Of a stretch of DNA of 64,000 nucleotides, positions 49,081 through 59,361 are shown in pieces. Under the pieces are notes generated by a model. The model saw nothing but the letters and a program-made list of their open reading frames with translations, had not been told where the DNA came from and searched no databases. Origin of the DNA: Planoprotostelium fungivorum (lineage: Eukaryota; Evosea; Variosea; Cavosteliida; Cavosteliaceae); assembly GCA_003024175.1 (NCBI GenBank), contig MDYQ01000114.1, positions 23,304-87,303 of the forward strand, written 5' to 3'. Position 1 is the first letter of the stretch, and each line of letters begins with the position of its first letter. A program made the translations under genes and the position numbers.

Positions 49081-52000
49081 TCAGAAGAGCAGGACTGTGA
49101 GGGCGAGTACGGTGAAGGCACAGACCATGAGACCGTTTCCACCGTTCTTCAAGACGTGATCGCCGCTCGAAGGGGAAGTGGAAGTGGTGGCAGAGGACTG
49201 GATGAAGGTCTGTCGTTCCATCGAAACGGGGGCGATGGGAGCTGCGGTGGAGAATCTGATCTGGTCCACTAATACAGGTTTCTCATTGTACCAATGATCG
49301 AAGGTGAATCTGATAGACGAGATGTTGTTTCCACCCATGTCAGCCAGACTGAGTCTCACTGCTCGGCGTCAGGATAAACCGATCAATATCATGACAGAGA
49401 TTTGAGTTGGTAGACAACTCACCGAAAGCCCAGCCATTCGAGTTGATGATAAAATCACTGCTCTTACTGGGTGCGATGTTGATCTATAATACATCAGAAA
49501 CTGTATGAATATCTCGCACCTCACCAGACTCCTCACAGATGGTCCAGTGACATCTAATGATATGTTGAAGAAGTTGTAGTTGTGGTATGATGCCTGCGCT
49601 CGGATGTAAAACTCCAGAGATGTGTACTTGCTCGGTACAGTGATCGCTTGCTTGTCGTTACTCAGGAACACGGTGTTTCCCGAGGTCAGAAGCAGAGGCT
49701 TCGTCGTGCAAGCTCCCCTGGTATTCGCCACGAGATTGTTTCCTGCTGTGTTGTTGGGGCTGGAAAACGAGCCGTTGGTGAACACGTTCATGACGTCATA
49801 GGCAGGTATATCGCACGCAGATGGGCTGGAAGGTGGTACAAAGGCAGCCGTGGGATCATCCAGCTGGAAGATGCCGACCAGCAGCTGAGCGAGTCAGACC
49901 AGCTGGAGACATATGAAGTCACCTGTCTACCGTCTGCGATCGATCTGATCGACATCTGCAGGTTTCCATCGACGGCAGCTTGCCAAAAGGCACGGTTGAT
50001 ACGCATCATAGAGAAGAACGCAGTCTGTCCGATCACGTTATCGGCCAGAGTGAGTCCAGTGGAGCGATCTTCCCACGAAGCGTACAGATCTACAGATCCA
50101 CCTGGGACGTTGTGCCAGATCTGGAATCCAACGGCGGGACCATCAATGAGACTGCTAGGGTAGAGTTGAAGGAAGACTTGGGACTCGGCAGCGGCTTGAC
50201 CGGTTGGCGTCTGTACGTACTTGTCATCGTTGTGTATCTCATCGATGACCTCTCACCTTGAACTTGGCACGGTATTTATCGTAGCGAAGTACGTAAGGGA
50301 TCGTGCTGGGCATGGGAGGTACGACGTAGGTTCCTGGAAGAGAACATTGATCGAGGGTGCAGTCGGATCTAACCTAATGGATCTTGAGACTGATAATCTA
50401 TGACTCGTATTACCTGATAGAAATCCATGCCAGTCCCCCAGTAAGAGTAGCCTACTTTGGAATCGTTTCGATTAGGATAGTCCCAGAACGTCCAAAAGTC
50501 CTCGTTGACGAGGATGTACAAGTGCTGGTTCGTGTTGTTGTACCACATCGATCTGGGCGACAAGTCTTCCCAACGAGAAGCCAATGAAATGGTGACATCC
50601 CTGCTCCCATCAGTTTCACAATAGGGAACGTATCCACCTGTAAGTTACGTTGTAGTTTACACCTTGAGGCACTGGAATCGCGATGACGTTCCAGTCTCCC
50701 CTCTTTGCGTCTTGTATGGACAGATCGAGGTAAGGAATGGCTGCGACTCTTCTGCCGGTACCGTCGGTGAAGAAAGGGGACCAGTAGCCCAGAGAGGGTG
50801 TGGGTGCTTTTCCAACGGCTGATATCACAGTCACGAGGTGGACGTGAAACAAATCACTCACTGAATAAGTAAGGGCCGTCTGAGGCGCTGCCGAGAGGTC
50901 GGTAGCGAACGACCGCAAAAGGCCCTGCAGCTTCTTGATAGATCTGTGTGTCAGTGGAGATCCTAGGGTTCCGAACTGGCTGAGCGTACACGTTCTGCAC
51001 TTCTTTAGAAACGGATGGTAGCCGAGTTCAGCTGGCTCACGGGAGGCATGTGCATGGCGATCATTCTTCCGTGGAATGATTTGAGGTAGTAACCATTGGA
51101 TTCGGGTCTGGGTACTGCCCCTGGGAGGGTGCTGTACAGCGTCTGGTTTCCCGCCATCCAGCCTCCACCGGGTATGACGACACCGGATCCGTCGGCGTAA
51201 CAGAGTCCGTTGGATACAGTGTTGTAAGAATAAAGACTGACGTCCGTGCCCGCTACCATGGGGTTCGCATTGATGAATTTGCAGTTGTAGCAGACTCCGT
51301 CGGGGTACGTGCCGAATTGTCCGGTGTTACTGTTGACGAAACCTCCCATCATCTTCTCGGCCGTAGTGGTGAAGTTGATGAACGTGCAGTTGATCAACAT
51401 GGAACCACCACCGTTGTCATAGCTGCGGTACCCTCCCACGTAACTGGGTTTACCATCTGCTGATGGAATGGACCTAGATCTGTTGCCAACGGCCAATCCA
51501 CTTGTCACTTTGTCAGCTCCCATTCGTGATCACGTGGTCTCACTAGTTGTCCGATTCTCCCACGAAAGTGACGTTATACAGAGTTTCGATGGAAGTACCA
51601 ATCATGAGCTGTGCCGCGGCGTCGAGCATGACCGAATGGTTGTAAGATGCGTGGGGAATGAACAGAGCCCACAGGGCGGAACGTCTGCATTTGTAACCAA
51701 GATATCTCAGGAAGGCGTTGTCTCCACTCTATCGATTCGTCAGATGGAATGATTCGCAATTCATCATCTCACAGTTTTGTCAGAATTCCAGCCCACTTTC
51801 GTAGGGACGAGGTTGCCCTGATCATCTTGTCCGTCCTCGACTTGGATTCCGTCCTTGAAGCAAGAGTGTGCGACGTTGTCAGCGAAAGGTCCAATGAACG
51901 AGCCCACTCTGGGCATCATGTTGGGCCAGATCTTTCCACTGGTACCCAGGGGCCTATCAGGTGGAATGATCCAGTAACCGACGTGGGCTGAACTCGCGGC

Positions 52001-53587
52001 GTTGTTGATGAACGTGTTCTGAGGGTGAGCGATCCAGAACATGGAAGGCTGAACGTCGGAGGGAATGAGGGGAGGGTACATCAACTTGGCGTAGACACCG
52101 AGATTACCATCGAACGTGTTGTTCGTCTCGGATCCGTCTTCGCTGTGGAGTGTTACGATGTGAAGAGAAGAGTGAAGGACAACTCACAGGAAGTAGCAGT
52201 GACCGTACGTCTTGTAAGCAACGTTACGCTGGACTAAGACTCCGTTCGTTCCTGCATCTCGTCAGACACAACTCGTCGGCAGAGACTGTCACCGTGGATG
52301 GATATGCATCTCTGATAGTTGTCATGCAGAGACGAGTTGATGAGGGCAGCCGTGATGTCATAGACATCCAAACCCATGTGGAAGTGCACGGGATATCTAC
52401 CCAGTATGCCCTGCTGTCCCATGCGAGTGAACTCGACTCCAGTGATCTGCAATATCTGTCCGTGACGTAAGAGTACGTGGCCACCGTAGAGCTCCGACTC
52501 TGACGTGTTGTCACCCTTCACAACGATGTTGCGGGTCAACAGTCTGTTGGATGTGAGCACGATGGAGGACGGACGATGACAGTCACCCCACTTCGGCCCT
52601 CTCATAGTTGATACCCCAATGCATCCACGACAGGGGTGTCTTCAGTGTCAGTGTCTTCCTGTCGGCTGAGATGGAAGAGATGACGGCTGTTTCACTCTGC
52701 TCTGGAGAGGGGACACCGTTCATGGGCGAAGTGTTGGGCAGCTTCGAGTCGAGCACCTGCCGCCTGTCACGAAAGAAAAGAGAGCGAGTGTGACTCACCT
52801 CAGAAAAGTCTGTCGAAGAGATGACGATGCTGTCACCAGTATTCCAGTACACAGGTGTGTCCAGCGTGAGGGTCGTGTCACCCTGCATGGCAGTCTTTGA
52901 GAGTCTACACCAGAGGGGACCGAGAGGATTGACATAGCCGTTCATCTGTAGAGAGCCGTTCTGTGCTACTGCGATACCCTTCGATCCGAATGCCACGTTT
53001 CCAAAGAAGGCTCCAGAGGTGGGGTCGGCACCGAGAGTGTCTGATCCTGCGTTGGCTCTTCTTCCGAAGAGGGTGATGGTCACCTGACTTGATGTCAGCA
53101 CACGTAGGTGATGATTAGATGTGAGATGTAGATGATTAGATGTGGGGTGCAATAGATTGAAGTCAGATGTTCGAGATGAGATCGAGAGATGAAATCTTGA
53201 TGAGATGTGATTGACTGAATGGATGACCTTGGCTGTGATGGGACAAGTAGCTGTGCCCACGATGAGAGAGCCGCCAGAGTAGACCACTATGCCTTGCGTC
53301 TGCAGTTCCATCTGCTTGTTGCTCACAAACAGAGTGCCTCTGACCTGGATGACACCCAACACCACCGAAGGGGCTACATCCAGCAAGACCTTTTGGCCGG
53401 CCGCGATGTTGACTGTAGCATTGACTGTGTTCCACGAGGCAACTGCGGCAGAGTCAAATGTGAACACGGAGTTGATCTACTGCGGATCACCTGTTGACCA
53501 GCGGGTGTACTGAGAAGTGTCTGGACACTGAGCTCGGACGCCGCAGCAGAACGCCATGAAGACGAACAACCAGAGCCGGTTGCTCAT
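49081..53587 (-). CDS. G8-domain secreted protein (CEMIP/PKHD1L1-like), GPI-type end
   Basis: The signal peptide MSNRLWLFVFMAFCCGVRAQ is followed by a 48-nt intron (about 53430-53477) that removes an in-frame TAG. A G8 domain comes next (NIAAGQKVLLDVAPSVVLG, IQVRGTLFVSNKQMELQT, GIVVYSGGSLIVGTATCPI, VTITLFGRRANAG). The linker has LGPLWCRLSKTAMQGDTTL and DTPVYWNTGDSIVISSTDF, as in CEMIP and PKHD1L1. A long beta-helix region with GQQGILGRYPVHFHMG and AINSSLHDNYQRC-like turns follows. The C-terminus (GGNGLMVCAFTVLALTVLLF) is a GPI-type tail. CEMIP and TMEM2 cut hyaluronan in animals; whether this one has polysaccharide-cleaving activity is unknown. It has about fifteen short introns. Confidence 0.8.
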
Positions 53588-53825
53588 GTCTTGTGTGGAA
53601 GAGAATGGCCATTCCTTGTTGTCGCGGCGTGTGGCACGTTTGTGTCACTTTCTGTCGCCTAAGGACATCTTTTCGCTTCACGAAGCGAACACATCTCGTG
53701 CAGAAGAAGACCCTCTTCTGTGCGCGACACGGCGTCGCTCTTAGAACCACGGTTCGATAACGTGAAATGACTTCAATATTGTTGGGGTTTTTCCGGTGTC
53801 ACGTGATCGGATACCGATTTACCCG

Positions 53826-54065
53826 TCAGTGGCGTCGCCTTGCAATGAGGTAAGAGAACTCCATCAAGACGAGAGAATGGCCATCAAGAGTCACTGCATC
53901 ATCTTCTGATCGGAAACATACGTACCGAAGAAAAGGGAGATCATTCCTCTGAGACAATTTATTCACTATGTCGGTGAGGTTCTTGGCATCGTCCTCTATT
54001 TTCGTTGGTCTCTGGGCCGGTCTTCCTCTGGACATCAGATAACAGAGGAAAACGATATGTCTCAT
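53826..54065 (-). CDS. Tiny protein, about 50-80 residues
   Basis: The start is MRHIVFLCYLMSRGRPAQRP or the inner Met of MSRGRPAQRPTKIEDD. A helical stretch follows (DAKNLTDIVNKLSQRNDLPF). Read straight it ends in LVLMEFSYLIARRRH at 53826. If the 33-nt GTACGT..GCAG segment after LPFLR is an intron, it ends shortly after at RDS. The small helical body looks like a subunit of a larger complex. Not recognised. It lies between the G8 gene and MCCC2, both also on the minus strand. Confidence 0.4.
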   Translation of the reverse strand: MRHIVFLCYLMSRGRPAQRPTKIEDDAKNLTDIVNKLSQRNDLPFLRYVCFRSEDDAVTLDGHSLVLMEFSYLIARRRH

Positions 54066-54160
54066 CTGAAGAATAGACAAAAAGGATGCGAGATGCTGGG
54101 ATAGCTATGAGGCACAGAGATCAAGAGAAGCATCAGAGAGGAAGAAGATCGAGTCTCGTC

Positions 54161-54166
54161 TTTATT
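54161..54166 (-). terminator. Poly(A) signal overlapping the MCCC2 stop
   Basis: On the minus strand the MCCC2 stop reads TAATAAAG, so AATAAA overlaps the TAA. The same arrangement occurs at TRAPPC12 (58643-58648), NFS1 (31832-31837) and the small gene ending at 7876. Confidence 0.6.
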
Positions 54167-56850
54167 ACATTCTGAAGACACCGTACTTCGAGTTGACCTC
54201 CGGTGATGCATTCATCGCCGCAGACAATCCCATGCCCAGCACTCTTCTCGTGTCAACCGGGTCGATGACGCCATCGTCCCACAATCTTCTCTCCATCAGT
54301 CTCTCATCATCGTCCATCAGATGTCGATGTAGATAAATATGTCTAAAATGAATAAAATGTACCTGGCAGAAGAGTAGTATGGAATTCCTTGGGCTTCGTA
54401 TTCAGCCTCTATGCCGGATCTAAATTTGGCTTCGTCAGCTTCACTCCACTCTCTTCCCGTCTTGCCCAAACCATCACGCTTGACTTGTGCTAAGACGGAA
54501 GCCTGTTACGTGTCATTACGTACGTCTACAACCCGCCATCAACTCACGGCCTGAGCACCTCCCATGACGGAGATCCTGGGAAATGTGTGAATTCCGCAGA
54601 AATGTGGCGGGAAAACAAGATGAGGTTGTACGGATCTATAAATAGAAAGACATTCACCTTGCATTCGGCCACATCCACAAGAACCTGGGATCAAAAGCCC
54701 TACCACACATTCCATAATTTCCTGCGCCAAAGCTGCCACCGATGATCACAGTGAATTTAGGTACCTGACTCGTTTCAATTTCCCGCCAAAATCTTCCCCC
54801 TACCTTGGCACACGACACGGCGGTGACCATTTTCGCGCCATTTTTCGCGATACCACCGTTCTCGTACGATTTACCGACCATGAAGCCAGTGATGTTCTGG
54901 AGGAAGAGGAGGGGGATGCCTCTCTGGTTGCACAATTGGACAAAGTGAGCACCCTTGAGAGCGGATTCTGAGAAGAGGATACCGTTGTTGGCAACGATGC
55001 CGACGGGGTAGCCGTGGATGTGGGCGAAACCTGATGTCATCAGATATTGTATCGGTGGTTATTAATGATGTGATATGATGTGATGTGTGATGTGATTGAT
55101 GTGATGTGTGATGTCATCACATCGCATTGATCGTACGTTGTAGATCGTAAATAAAACCATTTAAATCTCACCCGTAACGAGAGTAGTGCCGTACAATTGT
55201 TTGAACTCATCAAATCTAGATCCATCCACGATTCTCGCGATGATCTACAACGCTTGAGATATCTCCCACGACATCTCCCCTCACCTGTCTCACGTCGAAA
55301 TTCTTCTTCTTGTCCGCCGGAATAATTCCGTACAATTCTTCCGGGTTGTACAGTGGTTCCTCACCATTTCCCATGACACACTGCGGCTCCTTCTTGATGT
55401 TTAAATTCCCAACGATTCTCCTGCAGATGGACAAGGCGTGTTCGTCATCTTGTGCGTAGTGATCACTGACACCACTCATTCTACAATGAACGTCTGCACC
55501 ACCGAGGTCCTCGGCGGAGACCACCTGTGGGGATGTGAGTCGTCTACGATTGATTTCGAATTATTAAAGTGAGGTCGTGATGATGTCTAATGGGTTTGTC
55601 ATCACGAGAGTTCGTGTGGTGGACGATCTATTGTGAGAAGAATTTGATGGATGACTGATTGTAGAAAGAAGAATGTGATGGATGATGATCATGATCATGA
55701 TATGATGATCATGAGACATCGCGTGTGATCACCTCTCCGGTAGCAGCCTTGACTAGAGGAGGTCCACCCAAAAAGATCGTTCCCGTATTCTTCACGATGA
55801 CACTCTCATCTGCCATGGCGGGCACGTAAGCTCCTCCCGCCGTACAACTTCCCATGACGACCGCGATCTACAACGAGTCACTCCCCCCTCTCTCCCACCC
55901 TCTCACCTGAGGTATCGACTGGGCCGACATGTTTGCCTGGTTGTAAAAGATCCTGCCGAAATGCTCCTTATCAGGAAAGACGGAATCTTGTCTGGGCAAA
56001 TTGGCGCCACCAGAATCGACGAGGTAGACACAGGGGAGTTTGTTCTGTTGGGCGATTTCTTGAGCTCGCAGGTGTTTCTTCACGGTGATGGGGTAGTAGG
56101 TACCTCCTTTGACGGTGGCGTCGTTGCTGACGACCATGCATTCGGTTCTGCGTGATCGTCAGGTGATGAAGAGGTGTAAGGTGAGATGCGAAGATGAGAT
56201 GTAGAACATGTGTTGGAGATGAAGATAACTGTAGAGAGGAATAATAAATGAAGAGAGAAGAGAGGAGAGATGATGATGGTCACCCGCTGACTCTGCCGAT
56301 ACCAGTGATGATACCTCCAGCCGACACATTGTCCTCGCCGTAGAGTTGGTATCCAGCCATCTGAGATAACTCTAAGAAGGGAGCTCTGATGAGGTGAGAA
56401 TGAAGAAGAAAAAGAATGTGAAGTATTCACCCAGGATCCAACAATCGATTGACTCTCTCTCTTGGAAGTAATTTTCCTTTGGCGACGTGTCTCTCTCTTG
56501 TCTTTGCATCTCCTCCTGTTAGTGTATTAGAATATGACGTAGGTGATGGTCGGTGTCCTCGAGAGGATGACATAAGCAGATCGTGTATGAAAGAGGTCGA
56601 ACGCACCTAATTTGACCGTTGCAATCTTCTCATACAGATCAGCTACCACCTTCTTCATCTCTTCGGTGTTCTGATTGAATTCGGGGGTGTTTCTACCGCT
56701 GTCACCCTCCAATACGTTCAACTTGGAGTCTGTAAAGTAACTCCTGAAGCCCATTCTCCTCGTGACGATCATATGATCACGAGTTACATGAGGGATCCTC
56801 TTCAGATGGTTTGCAGTGGGAACACCGCTCTTGGCGAGGCGAGACAACAT
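54165..56850 (-). CDS. MCCC2: Methylcrotonoyl-CoA carboxylase beta chain, mitochondrial
   Basis: Carboxyltransferase subunit of the biotin enzyme that acts in leucine breakdown. The N-terminus ([20 protein letters not shown]) is a likely mitochondrial presequence. Motifs in order: [191 protein letters not shown] and GGAQAASVLA. The two oxyanion-hole glycine pairs and the full length (about 540-580 residues) are typical, so it should work. About fifteen introns occur; one near 55540-55735 is unusually long and rich in GATGATCAT. MCCC1 is not in the window. Confidence 0.95.
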
Positions 56851-57008
56851 GATGGGTCTCTTCCTTGTTTGTAAACCTTCTTTCAAACGTTGTCATTGCA
56901 ATGAAACCCTCTACAACAGCCACATCGCCACTGGTGAATGATTGACAATCCATCATGAACACAAGCGGTCTGGGCTCCTCTCAGGGGCAATTTGCTGACC
57001 CACTGAGT

Positions 57009-58644
57009 ATGTCGAGACGTACCAGTATGTCTGACAAGTTTTCATCGCTCGAAAATCTTCCACCAGTGAGTCGATCGAGTAGCGTCACAATCTGAACGTC
57101 ACGAAGAGAGTGAAGAGTACCGCTGATGCAGTTCCGGCTACTTTAGAAGGACTCAAGATATTGATTGTGAGCATCACGTCGACATCGCTTGCCATCGCTC
57201 ACGTCTTCGAACAGAATCAAGGCAGTTGGCGTTCTGTCGTCAAATTGGTCGATCGTCTGTTGATTGATGTCCCGCACCGTCACGATATGATACAGATTCG
57301 CCTGTGTCGCATCGTTGCCAACATGAAGCTTCGAATGCACAAAGCCGCACAGACTGAACTACTCGAGCTGGGAGATTTCGATAGCGCACCCAATCTCTTC
57401 GAAGATTATCCCGAACAATATGGGAATCTTAGAGGTTCCATGATCCCATTCACATTGAGAGTCTTACGAGCCGTATTACCTCTCCATCTCAAAGCGAGCA
57501 CATCACTGGATCCCCTATATGAACTACTCACATTGTGCAAGACACAGATGGACAGCATGACTCAATACGAAGAAGGTGATCTCCATTCTATACTCCCAAC
57601 TAACACTTTTCACATCCATCTTCATCTTCACATCACACATCCATCATCTCAACTGACATGATCCAACAGACATCAAGAAGAGAGACAACCGTTTGGCAAA
57701 CTTGGAGGACAGTCTGACGCCTCTGAGCAGTCTATGTCCTCCCTTCCACTTCACATCGACTCCCATCGATGTCACCCAACTCGTCTACGACGACTACGAC
57801 GGTGAGAATCAATTTTATTTTATTTTATTCTTCACCAGCCCACATCATCACAAACGTGACCCCCCTCAGTGACATTCTCTACATGGAACGAGAGAGAGAA
57901 AGGACTCACGCTGCTGATCGCCACTCGCATGATGATGGACAAGGAATATCCAACGGCGATCATCATGATGATGGAGCTGCTGAAGAAATATCCTGAAGAC
58001 GTGACTTTGCTCTGCAGCTTGGGTAGGATCTATCTACAACTCGGCAACATCAGAGCTGCCACGGCCACCTTCAAGCAGGTGGGAGGGGTGGTGTCGCAAA
58101 AAATTGAGACGAGCAGGTCGAGAGCTTGATGGAGGCCCAGGGAGAACTGAATCGATCTACAACGATCCACATGAACAGAGGCTATCTCGCCCTCGCTTCT
58201 GATCAATTCACGACGGCAATCAATCACTTCCAACACGTGAGTTGATCACCGACATCATCAGTCTTGAGTTTCTGAATGAATAACAACCAACAAAATCTAA
58301 TACATCTATCGCGTGTTCACATGGATGACATAATCGACATCATCATAGTCTCATCATGGCCACAGGTTCTAGACATAGACCCTCTCAACGTAGTTGCCGC
58401 CAACAACAAGTCCATATGCTACCTCTACACGTGCAACCTCGCCCAGGCCATCACTTCCATCGAAGATTTCATCCTGAAGAGGCCAGAAGTGAACGTGAAT
58501 GAGACAATCGTCAGTAACTTGTGCACCCTCTACGACTTGAAGAGTGACAATTCTGCCGATAGAAAGAAGTCTGTCTTGTCCATGGTGGCGAAATATGCCG
58601 GAGACGATTTCGATTTCAGCGTGATCAAGTTGAACCCGACGTAA
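57009..58644 (+). CDS. TRAPPC12: TRAPP complex subunit 12 (TPR protein)
   Basis: TPR protein of the TRAPPIII tethering complex, which acts in ER-to-Golgi traffic and autophagy. The start MSRRTSMSDKFSSLENLPP precedes an intron that rejoins at RVKSTADAVPATLEGL. Visible blocks are GSWRSVVKLVDRLLIDVPHR, QIRLCRIVANMKLRMHKAAQ, LGDFDSAPNLFEDYPEQYG, RGSMIPFTLRVLRAVLP, EREKGLTLLIATRMMMDKEY, LLCSLGRIYLQLGNIRAATA, NRGYLALASDQFTTAINHF, VLDIDPLNVVAANNKSICYL and NETIVSNLCTLYDLKSDN, ending DDFDFSVIKLNPT. The C-terminal third matches the conserved end of the family. It lacks the long disordered N-terminus of animal homologues. The stop overlaps AATAAA. A 48-nt stretch (57166-57213) is probably an intron of 3n length. 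Confidence 0.88.
58558..58619 (+). repeat. TRAPPC12 source segment of a 62-nt duplication
   Basis: Sixty-two bases inside the last TRAPPC12 exon, coding DRKKSVLSMVAKYAGDDFDF, recur with one mismatch at 59177-59238 in direct orientation, 619 bp downstream. The match starts at GATAGAAAG and ends at GATTTCAG. Confidence 0.95.
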
Positions 58645-58700
58645 TAAATGGGGTTACATTGTAAATCGAGTCGATCGAATGTGCGTGCCTTCTTTGAGTG

Positions 58701-58866
58701 ATGTCTGTGTCATCTGTGCTCTGCTCCACATGCTGCTCCTGCTGTGTGTTCATGCCTAGAGACAATCGCATCGGGTGTTGTCTTTCACGTCATCCATTAC
58801 CGAGTGGCGAACGTTACTTTAGATGTACGGTTTCACAATTTACCGATATGTGTCGTTCCAGAATGT
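58701..58866 (+). CDS. Cys-rich micro-ORF (54 residues)
   Basis: The ATG lies 57 bp after the TRAPPC12 stop. The ORF encodes 54 residues with eight Cys (VLCSTCCSCCVFMPRDN, IGCCLSRHPLPSGERYF, CTVSQFTDMC). The stop (TAA at 58864-58866) overlaps a GTAAG donor-like sequence, so this could also be a first exon. The Cys spacing suggests metal binding or a Cys-rich tail, but the ORF is short enough to be chance. No homologue recognised. Confidence 0.3.
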
Positions 58867-58884
58867 AAGAGACGATGGTAATGT

Positions 58885-59297
58885 ATGCGAAAACTGCAGA
58901 GAATGAAACACCTCGACTCGAATGTACAACTTTATCCTTTCGTGAGCGTTTCCACGCCACAGTCGACGGGTCGATCCGGGGGGCAATCATCGATGAGTCT
59001 CAGCAATCGAATCGATGCTGTATCGAACGATTTGAAGATGGACGCAAGCTACATCACCGATCTTCTTGGTGAATGGGAAAGCGTCATGTCTGTTCCATAT
59101 ACCTGTCTCTGCGTCATTCTCTCTTCTCGATCAAATTATCTCTCACCTTGTTGATGCCCTCCAGTCGCGCCAAACTGATAGAAAGAAGTCTGTCTTGTCC
59201 ATGGTGGCGAAATACGCCGGAGACGATTTCGATTTCAGATGAGCATCTTATCTTCATTGACGATGAGAGACAGTACACCATCTTCCGTCGTGTTTAA
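58885..59297 (+). CDS. Small protein whose last exon contains a TRAPPC12 fragment in another frame
   Basis: Exon 1 (58885-59087) reads MRKLQRMKHLDSNVQLYPFV through SLSNRIDAVSNDLKMDASY to ITDLLGEWESV. A 77-nt intron (59088-59164, GTCTG..CCAG) joins it to IRAKLIERSLSCPWWRN, ending in DDERQYTIFRRV. The stretch from ERSLS to ETISIS comes from the 62-nt copy of TRAPPC12, shifted to a different frame. The donor GTCTG is unusual, so the splice is tentative. The first part looks helical and soluble. No family recognised. Confidence 0.35.
59177..59238 (+). repeat. 62-nt copy of a TRAPPC12 exon segment
   Basis: Differs from 58558-58619 by a single base (TAC for TAT). In the TRAPPC12 frame the copy would end in a TGA right after DFDF-R, so it does not extend TRAPPC12. 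The surrounding ORF reads it in a different frame. Flanks show no similarity and no terminal repeats, so a local duplication is more likely than transposition. Confidence 0.95.
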
Positions 59298-59361
59298 GAT
59301 CTTCGTGATGCTGAAGATGATTCATTCGAACGAACGATTCGGTTGGAAATAAGGATGGAGT

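Noticed and set aside
53465-53500. In-frame TAG between signal peptide and G8 domain, suggesting readthrough or a pseudogene
   Set aside because: A canonical 48-nt intron with GTGATC donor and GCCGCAG acceptor removes the TAG and keeps the frame.
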